A stretch of 64,000 nt of DNA from Diplolepis rosae. Its lineage: Eukaryota; Arthropoda; Insecta; Hymenoptera; Diplolepididae. A program made the translations under genes and the position numbers. The notes beneath the pieces are model-generated. The model did not search any database. It was not told the origin of the DNA and was given only the letters and a program-made list of their open reading frames with translations. Of this stretch, positions 45,996-56,393 are shown piece after piece; the stretch's first letter is position 1, and every line of letters starts with the position of its first letter. The stretch lies in contig JAPYXD010000738.1 of assembly GCA_030998225.1 (NCBI GenBank), forward strand, positions 1,798,001 through 1,862,000, read 5' to 3'.

Positions 45996-47311
45996 ACCTC
46001 CATGTTAAGGGACTTCGGACATCGAAAATGGTCAACATCGATGTCACCGATGTATCGAAAACGAAACCTCGATCTTTCCGATGTCGAGATTCCATCACTA
46101 GTAAGTACATGTTGCTTAATGCTAATTAGATCTTTCTGTTAGTACCTCACAGCTAGTCCTAGCTGTGTGCAAATCTTCTTTATTACTGGCCCCGGTCGCG
46201 GCGGTCGGGCGACGTCCCGCTTCGTAGAACGTAGTGGCCGTAGCGGCGAATGAAAACCTGAACATGATCGACATCGAAAATAACAAGTTTCGTTGTTCGA
46301 TGTAACCTCAACATCGAATCTCAATTACTGTATAACATCCGTTCTCTTCGAGGAGCATTTCTATAATACTGCTTTTTGGAAGAGAATTAAAAAAAACATA
46401 GCTTCTTGTGAAAAAGTGAAGAAAATTTTTACTTGACGTACATTTCGTACTTCTCCTTACAGGTGAATTTTGTTAGGAGGAATTAGAAGGAGGATACTTT
46501 GGTTTATAACGGTAGTATTTATTTTTTATGAGAGTAATAGTATATTACGTGCCTAGGCACACAATGAGGGTTATTGCATGACGAGCGACAACGCTCGCAG
46601 CAGATCGAAGCCAAGCCGTAGTCGAGGCGCGATCAGTCCTGCGAGCATTGTCACGAGTTTCGTAATTTCCCGAGTTGTGTGCATTGGCACGTATTCTATT
46701 GTATGTGACTTCGGTGCGTATACGAGTTTTTATGCGTAAACTCGAATCTAATCTAGTATTATAGTTGTTTGCGGCGCTAGTCATTACACTTGATATGTCA
46801 CGACTAGTCCCAGCCATTTTGATTTAATCGATCTTGTGTAGTAGTAACGGCTTTTAATAGACGCATGCGCAGTTCAAATGTACAAGCCTATGTCAGTAAG
46901 GTGCTAACGCTGTACGAAGAATAAGAAGAATAAAAAGAAGATTGTGCTCCGTTGCATGACTATAGGCGCATGCGCAGTTCAATTTTTACATTTCATTCCT
47001 CTGCAGCGCAATATACTACATTGCGCTACTGTTAACTGTAGCGAAAAAACGAGTTTGCGCGCCGGTGGCACATAAAATATGTTTCTTAGCAAATCCGGCT
47101 TTAAATTATCAAAAAATACATGTGTTGACTCTCGTCTTGAAGACGTTCAAATGTATTTGAAGAAATCTTGTAATTATAGAATCTATCAAATATTAACTCT
47201 TAAAGTACTGAACCAAAAATAGGAAAATCGTGAATATGTGTAAACTATATGTGTAAATCAAATGTCTAAATGTAGGATGCTCAGACTCACTTTTCATCTT
47301 TTTCTTTTAAG
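45996..47311. other. Intron sequence, no gene seen
   Basis: Contains two ACATCGAAAAT-type phrases (46020-46080 and 46260-46320) and a minus open frame (46545-46817) with no motif. Nothing further supported. Confidence 0.45.
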
Positions 47312-47531
47312 AAAATGGGATCAGTGTAACGTTGTTCAAGATTATCTCACCGTTTACGACGGAAGTTCGACTTCAGACAGGGTCCTTGTCAGAATATGTG
47401 GCGGAGATGCAGTGCCTGATATTGTCAGTAGTCACAACACGATACTTCTTGAATTTCACACATCGCCATATGATAACCCGTTTCATCCTGTTCCGTTATC
47501 CTTTTTACCTGGCTTTGAGTTGGAGGTTCAG
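47312..47531 (+). CDS. CUB-domain host gene, exon with C-terminal half of CUB
   Basis: Acceptor CTTTTTCTTTTAAG ends at 47311 and donor CAG/GTATGG follows 47531. The exon adds one base to complete the codon left open at 19811 and continues WDQCNVVQDYLTVYDGSS, LVRICGGDAVPDIVSS, TILLEFHTSPYDNPFHPVP and GFELEVQ, the YLTVYDG...CG...S...L...F core and close of a CUB domain. Ends at phase 0, so at least one more exon follows outside the window. Conservation of length and splice phase says the gene is likely functional. Confidence 0.9.
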
Positions 47532-47590
47532 GTATGGAAAAAAGTTCATTATTTTTACAGTTTACGGAGATTATCAACTTCTTAGTGACT

Positions 47591-47710
47591 ATGAAGAACG
47601 AGAAAGGATCTGCTGAGACGTCGGTAGCGTAATCGGTTAGCGAACGACTCATGTAAAGTGGTGACGCCGGTTTGAATCCGGGTCAAGGCAGAATTTTTCT
47701 CGTTCTTCAT
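47591..47710. repeat. Perfect 15-bp inverted repeat around a tRNA-like segment
   Basis: ATGAAGAACGAGAAA (47591-47605) and TTTCTCGTTCTTCAT (47696-47710) are exact inverses 90 bp apart. Confidence 0.85.
47612..47691 (+). other. tRNA-like segment (SINE head or tRNA pseudogene)
   Basis: GTAGCGTAATCGGTTAGC resembles a D arm with A box and GCCGGTTTGAATCCGG a T arm with B box. A full acceptor stem and a clean anticodon arm cannot be drawn, so it is not called a functional tRNA. Confidence 0.45.
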
Positions 47711-49348
47711 TTATATGTCTGAAGGAACCGTCCATTTATCCCTATTCATATTATAAATCCTGTACGTTAAAGACGTTGAATAACATCTACAACAATCGAA
47801 TCTCATTTTATAAATGACACGTATTTTTTTGATGGTTCAAAAAAAATTACCGAAAATAAATATGTAAAATATTTTGTATGTTACGAACCAGCTGAAAATA
47901 AACTAAATCTAACTAACAGATTATAGAATAAATAATGTTTTAATAGTTTATTCAAAACATTTTGCATAAAAACGGAAATGAATACGAGAAGTTATTTTCA
48001 GCTGTCGCAACCTGAGCATTTTGCGTGCTCAGCAGTTGCATAATTGTGGGGTCAGTTCAGGAACCTAGAAAAAGTACGATAATAGTCGCGAATATGGAGC
48101 GGTCACTCAACTGTTCACGTAAACATGAAAATTAGGGTATCTGAGTAATTAGTACCCGAAATACCAATAATTGCCCCAGAAGAAGGGACAGCTAATTTAT
48201 TTAATCCTTGAAGGGTTGATAATCCGCAATAATTTTAATTAGCTAACAAGTATGATTTCCTGGATGGATGAAGTGATGAAGTCACTTTCTTGCCAGATGT
48301 GAATTTCTAAATGCCAAAATAAGAACGGATGTAGCAGTGTGGCAATAAATGAAATAATATGAAAAAGACAAAACGAAGGAGAGAGGAAGGAAATAGCACA
48401 CACGGGTACCTTAAACAACTTACGCTCGCCTATACGCATGTACCTACGAACTCGGACTATTTCAAGTTCTTCGACCACTGGTATCGATGCTATGCCTACA
48501 CATATATATACATATGCATCAATCCAATTATTACTAAAGTCATGAGATACATTTAATTAATTAACTAAATTCATTTGAATGAAAATACACTATTTGCCTA
48601 TGAGTGGACCAATGTTAATAAAGCTGTATCAGTTTTGGTTAATATAACGAAAGGTATCAGCATTTAGATTTACAAATTAAAATAAAAGGTCAAATTAATA
48701 TCGAGCCCAAGTTATTTCAAAAGATCGGAAAGTGATTACGTAAACAAAAATTCTCATTTGGCAATAGACACAAAAGAGTTTGAATTTACCAAGCATTTGG
48801 AAATCAATCACACAGTAAGTGACACAGTTATGATAAATTAAGTTGATTCACCATCAAAATATTGTCGACTAATATAATTGATTTGGACTCGACATAATGT
48901 AGACCTAAACTCAAACTCGAATATTATCTATCTATTTTTGTCAACCCATGAGGGAAAGAGACACGTTTGACCTAAACGTACGAGTACCTCTTTCAATCAA
49001 AGCTTGACAACAAAGAACGGACGATCATTTGAGGTTGGGTCTAGTTTAGCTCATAAATAGCAACATCTCAAAACATTTTATTTAAATAAAATACTTTACA
49101 GTTTTTGAAACACATAACATTTTTACGCCTCAATCCCGATACATAAGTGTTTATTGACTTAAATTCACAATAATTGACTCGATTCACAAAACCACATATA
49201 TAAAGGAAAAACAACGAAATCATTGTATGTCTATATGTTTATTCGGAGTCAGTCTTGTGTTGGTTAATAACATTTCAATTGTCCAACTGTGTCTTGAAGT
49301 TGGGGATTTACTAAGTCGTCTAAGCATGTCAAACAATTTATCCATTGC
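47711..49348. other. Intron or intergenic sequence, no gene seen
   Basis: Presumably the next intron of the CUB gene. No transposon end, RNA gene or coding frame could be supported. Confidence 0.45.
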
Positions 49349-49803
49349 TTATATATTTCTATTGCAACCTATACTTGCCAACTCAAAATCATTAACATTC
49401 CATTCCCCTACGCTTTTTCCTTTAAGGTTCTTCAATTCATAAATTGTGGTGGAGATTTTTTTCATGATTATATAGGGACCTTCGTATTTATTGAAAAGTT
49501 TCCCTGCCTTATTATCCGCTTTATTCGATATTTTGGTTTCTATTTCCAAAACCCTATCACCAACCTCAAATTCTATCGGTCTTCTACGCAAATTATCAAG
49601 GTATGCTTCAATTCTTTGCTTTATAGTCCTGTTATATCGTTTGATAGTTTTTGCATGGGGGTAATATTTAGGCGCCTTGGTGTATATATATATATTCCCC
49701 AACGCGATATGATTCGCTTATGAAATTTGGATTCGATTGTCTTTCCGTTAGCTTTTTTAATCGGAATAATCTCGAACCATTTAGTAAAGAGATCTGCAAA
49801 CAC
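49349..49803 (-). pseudogene. Integrase fragment of another Ty3/Gypsy element (F)
   Basis: Reads LFTKWFEIIPIKKANGKTIE (core beta strands), then in another frame AKTIKRYNRTIKQRIEAYL (the Glu helix) and IEFEVGDRVLEIETKISNKA, KYEGPYIIMKKIS and YELKNLKGKSVGEWNVNDFE (C-terminal GPY/F-type domain). The zinc finger and much of the core are deleted. Abuts the LTR of C. Confidence 0.75.
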
Positions 49804-49810
49804 TAATATT

Positions 49811-50990
49811 TACTTACTTGTCTACCTCTTAAATTAGAGGGCAAAAAAGAGAATTGTCGGCTTTTACTTCTATAATTGCAAGTCAACGGCACAAATCCTT
49901 GCAGGATAGTTGGGTTTCGCTTGTCTCTGTGAGCTAGCAGAACAACGATAAATTTCGCAGGAGGTAGTTTGGTTTTCGTTTGAGCCTCCGTGAGGTAGCA
50001 AAACAACGATAAATCTTGCAGGAGGTAAGGTGTAAGGGATGCAAATCCACCAACTGGAATGAAAATTCTCCGCTTACGTATCTTGCTAAGTACACGAGAA
50101 ATGAATCGGGCATGCACTTGTTAACAAGATAGGTTATTTCGTCCCGATTTCAGAAATGAATCACTATTAACCGACACGAATAAATACGACGATACGCGTA
50201 ATCCGAAGGAACTATATAGCACTACTATTTCCGGACTTGCACCACTTAAGGACCAAGGATTTTATTTACCAAGTACCAAAGGTAGAATTGTGCTCAAAGA
50301 AACCAATGAGACTTACGTTTCTCGAAGGGTCTGCTCACGAAGTTGACTTACTGGTCCGAAATGAATCGAGTTGACCGTACAACTGATCGGAACTTAACGA
50401 CAAACCTCCAGAGGTGAATCTGGGGTATATATATTATTGGATCTTCCAATAGTAAAAGAAGTGGGAGGAAATCGCGCAAAATTGTATAAAGTCACGCCCC
50501 GTGCAAATTCGTATAAAGTCACGAGCAGTGCAATTCTGTATAAACTCACGTTTGTTCTATGATCTATGTTTCTCTCCCACGACTGTCTATTAATATTGAT
50601 TAATTTGAGACTTGGATTTATATATCTCTTCTCTTCTCTCTATTTCCTATTTCTATTTTTATTCAACAAGGAGATCCAGGTATGACTAAAAACCTGCAAC
50701 TACTTAGTTGTAGCTTATATTTTATATGTGATAACCTATGATTGATCAATTTTTTGATTTTCTATAATCAATAAATCTTTCTATATATGACAGCATATGT
50801 ATCCTTATTTATGGATTGCTTATGATTAAATACTAAATTATTATTGATGGTTATTATTATCAACAATTACCATAAGATTAATTTTAATTATATAATATTA
50901 ACTACTTATTTACTCTGATGTATGCCGTATTGCTCACATGCAGGGGCAATCACAACAAGTTCAAAAGTTTAATGTTACCGGAACGTAACA
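49811..50990 (-). repeat. 3' LTR of element C
   Basis: On minus starts TGTTACGTTCCGGTAAC. Shares the 3' two thirds with LTR B and its 5' third with 62970-63618. ATATATATACCCC is the probable TATA box near 50425, and AATAAAATCC is kept downstream. An internal duplication of about 70 bp carries TTTATCGTTGTTYTGCTA twice (49935-50015). Confidence 0.72.
50480..50545 (-). repeat. Tandem array upstream of LTR TATA box, element C
   Basis: Three units of about 27 bp on minus: TTTATACAGAATTGCAC, TTTATACGAATTTGCAC and TTTATACAATTTTGCGC, each followed by a GCGTGAC-like end. Same place as the array in LTR B, but an unrelated motif. Confidence 0.7.
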
Positions 50991-51003
50991 GTACTCCCTC
51001 CTT
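50991..51003 (-). promoter_or_regulatory. Polypurine tract, element C
   Basis: Inverse of GTACTCCCTCCTT, that is AAGGAGGGAGTAC, next to the LTR start. Confidence 0.78.
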
Positions 51004-51043
51004 AGAATAATTATCGTCCTCGATGAAATAATGAGAGTCTTAA

Positions 51044-51401
51044 GGCCATGGATCAACCAGATCACGTGACCAAATTCCTGTAAAAGTTCGTGTAAGATAA
51101 CTTTTTTCTTTTACAAAATATCTTCCTGAACATTTGGAAAATACTACAGAACACGATAGAGAACGTCTGTCAACTTTGTATGAGTGAAAATTTTCCAAAA
51201 AATTTTACAGTTAACTGTAATTGTCGATAAGTTTTCGAATTTTTTTCAAAATTTTTACTAAAAAGGTGTTAACAGACGTGCTTTATTATCTTTTGTTACG
51301 TTTCCCAAATTATCAGAAAGATACATTGTAAATTAAAAAAGTTATCTTACATGAACGAATAAATGTATAATTTAGTCACGTGGTCCGATTGATCCATGGC
51401 C
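51044..51401. mobile_element. TTAA-flanked MITE
   Basis: 358 bp with inverted ends GGCCATGGATCAACCAGATCAC and the inverse of GGCCATGGATCAATCGGACCAC, plus matching GTAAGATAACTTTTTT further in. TTAA lies on both sides (51040-51043, 51402-51405). Element B at 28325-28350 lacks it and shows the empty site. TTAA duplication suggests a piggyBac-like (or Kolobok) MITE. Confidence 0.85.
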
Positions 51402-51806
51402 TTAAGTGAACGAATTAGAAAATAGTGTAACTGATTTTTGGTAACCAGATGTGGGCCTCATATTCTTGGTTTGCGGAGAACTTCCGGAATCTCCTCGTTA
51501 AGTAAATAGTTTTTAGTGCGTGGTGATGTCATTTTACAGCTGCATGCTGATAATTGAAGGGGGTTAGAGAAATTTTAGCTATAATTTGAGAAGGCATTTT
51601 TGGTACTTTGTTATTTCTACTAGGCTATGTGTATCCTGAGAATAGTGTTACCCGAGGATTCAGCTGGTGTTATTTTCAAAGACGCTGGCCAGTAATGCCA
51701 TGCTGCAGCTGCCGTGAGTCAATTTTCTGTAGAAGTTGACATGGCTATTTTGGATCCTGTGCTTTGTTGTAATTTTCGGCAAAAATATTTGTCTAATTTG
51801 GTACCT

Positions 51807-51820
51807 GTCCTCCCTCCTTA
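51807..51820 (-). promoter_or_regulatory. Second, internal polypurine tract, element C
   Basis: Inverse of GTCCTCCCTCCTTA, i.e. TAAGGAGGGAGGAC, about 30 bp after the env stop. With its flank (GAGGACAACAACACTAT) it repeats the context of the LTR-proximal tract. B has a decayed equivalent at 26785-26800. Confidence 0.55.
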
Positions 51821-51853
51821 ATAGTGTTGTTGTCCTCAACGACTTGCATCTGT

Positions 51854-53842
51854 TTATGCAATTCTAACATTTGTTATTGGGATTGTTTAGAATCTTCGTT
51901 GGGGGTGAATCTCCTCTGTGTTTGTTTGGTTGCCAGCAAAGAAGAGTTGTAATTCTACTTCTTTTTGGTATTCTTTAATGTTTAAATTCTTATTGTTGCA
52001 GGTTTTACAGTTTTTACATATAATTCTTTGTATAAAGTATATCACAGTTTTTATTATTAACAAGGTTAGGATACTGGACCCTCCTAGCTAATATTTTTGC
52101 GTAATTTATTTTTATAATGATTATTTTCTAGGTCGGGAAGTTTTTCCTCTATAGTAGAGAGTGATTGTTCCATATGTAGATTTTTCATTATCTTCAGTTT
52201 TCCAGAAAAATGATTTAATTCTTGGATTGTATATATTTTTATAAATTATTGGGGAAACTCCTGATATATTTAAAGAAAATCGTGGATTATAGATGACTTC
52301 TTCTGAATTCGCAATTATTTGGGTTCCAATCAAAGTTGTGTGTTCCGTCCTGGCGATACACCCTGCACGTAATCTTAATATTCCTGAATTCATAATATGC
52401 CCCTTTTCCGTTTTTCCCTTTTTACAGGTGATGCTGATTGGTTCTGGATTTTTAGTTGCAAATATCCGTGCTTTTAATGGTGGTACATGCTTCCAGAAAA
52501 CTGCATTTTCTGTTCTTATTTTAACATCACATTGCTGTAAAATTTTTATTGAAGGGCGTGTAAGCATTCGACATTCACAGGAAGTGGTTGTGGCTATCTC
52601 GTCTATTGTTTGGGTGCTTTCGCAAATCGTGTGATAGATTGTTTTTTGGCAAGTGTCGTAGTAATCTTTATCTGTCAGGAAGAATTTTCTTTTGTCTTCC
52701 GTCAGGGCAATATATTGTTTTTTTGGTGAAATGTAAACGACTCTTGTACATTTTTCTTAAATGTTCTGGTACACAGGAAATGGATAAATTTTATATAATT
52801 GTAGTGCTTTTCTAATAAGCAATGGAATGTCTACTAATACTAGTAGTTTTCCAGATGCGATTTTAATATCAGTTTTTGCAATTTGCGAAAGTAATTCTGC
52901 TCTAATGTGTGAAGTAGGAATCGCAAATTCGTAGTCTTCCATTTTAGTGTGTATTTCGGTGATTACTTCCTGTAGTTGGGCTTTGGAAATTGTCGAGGGG
53001 TGTAATTTGCCTTCTTGTGCATATTCTGTTATTTTAATAAATTGCTTTAATACTCCATGTAAATGCTCTAATTTTAGTTCCAAATATGTTGACCATTGTA
53101 TCATTTTTTCATGATACATGTAGTCGTTCCTATATTGTCCTTATGATTCTATTTTGTGAATAGTTTTATTTATTTATTTCTGAATGGTTTGAATTTGTTT
53201 AGTTTTCTTGTTTAAATCCTGATGAATGTTATTTAGTTCTGCTTTTATTATGTGGGTTTGTTTTCCTATTATTCTACTGATGTTATTTTGCTTTTGATAA
53301 ATGTCGTTTATTACTTCGTTGTATTCTTCTACGTCGTCGGAAGTCATCACTTCTATTACCGGTCCAAGAATACTGCCTATAAATCCTAGAAGAGGTACTC
53401 TTTGTCTGTGCATGGTCCTTGGAGGGATTATTACACAGGGTATCTCCTGGTGCAATTCCATCAATATTTCAGTTAAATCCTCATTTGTAGTCTTGAGTTG
53501 GGTTAGCTTTTCATTTAGTCGATGCAGTTTTATCATGTCCTTACAGTTACTACTTTTTGAACGGTTTGGAAATGTTTCGTAAATTTGTTGAATTTCTGAT
53601 TTCATTTTGTCAAATTGAAGATGTTCTTGTAATTTTTGTGGATCCATGAATATAACAAACCTCCAATGGTTTTGGATTGTGCGGATGATTTCTAGTTTTC
53701 CGTAGAATAATCCTGGATTTTTATTGAAAGGTTGGATTTCATAGTTTCGTGGATTTCCTGATGTGCCTGCCATAATAAGTAGTATTCCTGTACAGATCAT
53801 TGTTGCCTGGCCTAGGATTTGGGTAAGCATCCTTCTGTACAT
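51854..53842 (-). pseudogene. env: env (F-like envelope), element C
   Basis: ATG at 53842 and a hydrophobic signal (MICTGILLIMAG), PFNKNPGLFYGK, an RQR cleavage-like site before PLLGFIGSILGP and VMTSDDVEEYN (as in A), then coiled-coil-like helices. The first frame stops at 53174. Later frames 53119-52757 and 52567-52121 hold the cysteine-rich stalk (CRMLTRPS, ISITCKKGKTEKGH, GCIARTEHTTL). A membrane anchor lies near 52040-52080 and the tail stops at 51854-51856. At least three frame breaks; not functional. It is the most complete env in the window. Confidence 0.85.
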
Positions 53843-54164
53843 AAAAAAAGGTGTTGTCAGGGGTCTTATCTCCTGTTATCTTACGGTGTTGGCAAGGGAA
53901 GAAAGAAAAAGGCAACCTCCATATCCTCTCCCTTGATTTCTGTATCCCCTTATTTTCATGAAATGGGATTGTGTTGATGTGATAAATAGATAATAATAAA
54001 TAAATAAAATAATAATTATGATATAGCTGCAGGTATAAGTATAAGGTAATTAAAATAAGATTTTGAATGAAATGTGTATGTAAATGCAATATAAATATTA
54101 ATATATAAATAATATAATATAAATGTTCTTGGGGTTAAGATTATTGATTGAACAATTTACATTT

Positions 54165-54706
54165 AAACTTTCTCTATTTTCCTTTACGAGGTTTTGTGTA
54201 AGACCACGATTGTTTCTCTTAAATTGTTTTCTACAAATTGCCATTGTGTTTCCCCTTAAATAGCAGTACTCAAAACAATTCTTCTATTAATATAGTTTGA
54301 TTAAGGAAATCGCGGGGTTGTCTAGGCATATTACATAACTTTCGTCTGTACTATAACAAATATTTTTCTCTTCACTAAAATATACATTTTTTCAAGGAGA
54401 GCTAACATTTTCTTCGCGGCCTTGTGTTCCGCGCTACGTATTCTATTCACCCTATTACTTAGAGTACTAAATTGATTCCCGTGTTTTTGGTCTTCCACCA
54501 CGAATCTAACGAAAAATTTCTTTTCGTTGTAAACTTCCGTAGTTTCCTCTAACGTATATTTCAGTTTTGTGAAATTGTATTCCGCCGTCAGCTCCTCCAG
54601 CTGCCCCTTGGCGAATCGGAATTTTTCTACCTCCCCTTTGGGTTGTAGGGTGGTAGGGCATATATTTCCGTTGGGTGGTAGAGTGTTAATAACGGACATG
54701 ATTTTC
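54165..54706 (-). pseudogene. Accessory dsRNA-binding plus degraded zinc-knuckle ORF, element C
   Basis: Acceptor TTTTCTCTTACAG (AG at 54707-54708), then ATG at 54699. The dsRBD reads KGQLEELTAEYNF, LKYTLEETTEVYNEKKFFVR, FVVED and SAEHKAAKKMLALLEKM, an alpha-beta-beta-beta-alpha order with the terminal AAKKxL helix. A frameshift near 54370 is followed by YFSEEKNI and, past two stops, CFEYCYLRGNTMAIC, where copy A has the full CCHC; here the spacing Cys and the His are replaced. Order, splice site and both modules match copy A, so the gene predates both copies. Confidence 0.78.
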
Positions 54707-54722
54707 CTGTAAGAGAAAACTG
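54707..54722 (-). promoter_or_regulatory. 3' splice acceptor before the dsRBD ORF, element C
   Basis: Minus-strand CAGTTTTCTCTTACAG immediately precedes GAAAATC and the ATG. Strong pyrimidine tract; conserved with 6927-6942. Confidence 0.65.
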
Positions 54723-54769
54723 TGGTTAAAATTTTAAATTTTTCTAGCTCTATACTAATTTAAGTTTAT

Positions 54770-55170
54770 CAAAATGTTTTTGGATTAGCTTTCCGTCGGG
54801 TTTTTCTAAGATGGCGTTGTTTTTGTCTAGGATTTTTACAAGGGTGTTGGGCCCCTGTTATTACCCAATTTTCCGTGTGTCTTGGCTTCCTTCTTGATAT
54901 ATACCTGATCTCCTACATTCCCTAAAAATGTTTTTACCTTTTGATCATAGTTTTCTTTTGAATGTTCCTTTGGGGTGACCAAATTTCTAGCTGCTATTAA
55001 TTTTATTTCCGATGATCTCAATAATAATTCCAGCAGATATGTCCCGTAGGCTTCTAGTTATTGCATGAGCGACATTGGTTGCCGAAATATCAGGTATAGG
55101 GACGGCTATGCAGTACTTGGATCAATTGTCCTGCATAGCGAGAATATCTTTATTACCGTCAGGGGTAGTC
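54770..55170 (-). pseudogene. pol: Integrase fragments, element C
   Basis: Near 55150-55030 the sequence matches the integrase core of A (PDGNKDIL, MQD and the VPIPDISATNVAHAITR region), then jumps to the C-terminal part NYDQKVKTFLGNVGDQVYIKK with a frameshift before the GPxxL.ILDKNNAIL segment. The catalytic residues are lost. Confidence 0.72.
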
Positions 55171-55178
55171 AATACATT

Positions 55179-55364
55179 TCAAGTAAAGTCCCTAGTGGGC
55201 ATATTTTTACCGTTAAAAGTGGGTATATTCATCACTCCCTGTTGTATAGCAAAACATTCCGCCATTGAAGAGACCATGGCGTCGCTAAGGCTACGTGAGA
55301 TGTTCCCCGTGAACTCTCTGCCCTGTGTTTTGTCATGAGTGGTATTATTTTTGTTGTGATACAT
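55179..55364 (-). pseudogene. gag: gag N-terminal fragment, element C
   Basis: MYHNKNNTTHDKTQG then FTGNISRSLSDAMVSSMAEC, FAIQQGVMNIPTFNGKNMPT, aligning with the gag start of A. It breaks at about 55179 into integrase sequence. Confidence 0.8.
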
Positions 55365-55820
55365 TTTGATTTTATGGTTATTCGGAAAATTGAATAAAAT
55401 TCCTAAGATTTAGTTTTCCTAGAAAATGGGAGTTCCGAACGCTTATTATGTGCAGAAAAAATTATGTTAGTATTAGTATCGAATACCAAAGTTTGACTGT
55501 TGCTGGAAAACCGAGTTTTTCTAAAAAAAATTCCGAAACTGGGTTTTCCAAAAAGAATTTTGTGTTGTTCTTCTATTCCTAAATTAATTTCCAGATGCTC
55601 TCTCTCTCATTTTTTTTCCTTTTTATTATATGTTATATAATAGACAGTGTGATATCAAAATTTATTTTTCAAATTGAGTGTTAAGTAAGATGGATTTAGT
55701 TAAAGAGTGTTGTACTTGGTTCTCTTAAAAAATTATTCCCACAAGGAATGAGTTGACTCATATAAATTTTCAACTATAATAATTGCAGTTGTTTTGCATG
55801 TTGTAATTTCTAAGGCTTGT
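55365..55820. other. Leader between retropepsin-like ORF and gag, element C
   Basis: No gene. Repeated GGTTTTCC and GAAAACCNAGTTTTTC phrases (55420-55550) give some self-complementarity. Confidence 0.45.
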
Positions 55821-56177
55821 TTAAACATTGTCCGGAATATTCATTTTGAAGACAGATGGAAATGATTTTTCAATTACTCCAGATATGCATGTACCTATGT
55901 CTTGATTTATAACATTAAATTCGATTTCTTTATTTGAAATTGGAATTTTTACTGCACGACTTGTTGTAAGGGTGGCGTTGTGAATAATGTTAACTTTGAG
56001 TTTATTGATATTATCAAAGGAGGCTAATTTTTCTCTCTGGATTAGATTAGTAATCAAATTGGGATCATTTAAAAAGTCGCCTACCTTGTTTTTTAGTAAT
56101 TTGCAATGGACTGAAATTATAGTGTTTGAATCTTGTTTAAACACTATCTGTGAGTTCTTATGTGCCATACAATTCAT
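55821..56177 (-). pseudogene. Retropepsin-like ORF upstream of gag, element C
   Basis: 118 codons, open, ATG at 56177. Contains ISVHCKLLKNKVGDFL, then NDPNLITNLIQREKL, IIHNATLTTSRAVKIPI, KEIEFNVINQDIGTCISGVI. About half the residues match the ORF at 13002, and both have DP[TN] in place of the DTG of a protease. An open frame in an otherwise wrecked element is notable. Interpretation as a dead retropepsin is inference. Confidence 0.58.
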
Positions 56178-56269
56178 TCTGATTGTGGTGATTGATTTAC
56201 CAATTGTCCTTTTATGGGCAAAATTGTAACGTGGTTTTTCACTTTTTAAATCTTAACACGCACAACTAC

Positions 56270-56393
56270 GGTACTTCGTACCAGGTCTACCTGTTTAGCT
56301 TCAAAGCTACCAAAAGTTTTGCCAGGCGCCAGGCCTTTCTTGGGCAAGTTCGTGAAGTTGCACTCAGCTGCAAAGTAAAGCTACTAAATAGCT
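56270..56393. repeat. String of short perfect hairpins
   Basis: Within 124 bp: GGTAC-TTC-GTACC (56270), CAGG-TCTA-CCTG (56282), TAGCTT-CA-AAGCTA (56296), TTGCA-CTCAGC-TGCAA (56358) and AGCTA-CTAAA-TAGCT (56379). Function and origin unknown. Confidence 0.55.

Larger units (their letters stand above)
19812..47311 (+). other. Giant intron (about 27.5 kb) of the CUB gene
   Basis: Bounded by GTGAGT and a CTTTTTCTTTTAAG acceptor, with exact phase match (AA + A) across it. It contains at least a dozen mobile elements on both strands. This is the simplest reading; an assembly join could mimic it. Confidence 0.75.
49811..56230 (-). mobile_element. Element C: internally deleted errantivirus
   Basis: On minus: retropepsin-like ORF (56177-55821), gag start (55364-55179) joined directly to an integrase core piece (about 55170-55030), integrase tail, dsRBD ORF, env, 3' untranslated part, polypurine tract and 3' LTR (50990-49811). 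Roughly 4.5 kb of gag-pol is missing. No 5' LTR is recognisable to the right. The deletion junction differs from that of B. Confidence 0.82.

Noticed and set aside
46545..46817. 90-codon minus frame as a gene
   Set aside because: No motif, no splice context, and composition looks like translated non-coding DNA.
49690..49710. TATATATATA as promoter of element F
   Set aside because: It lies inside a decayed integrase frame and is explained by a local AT expansion.
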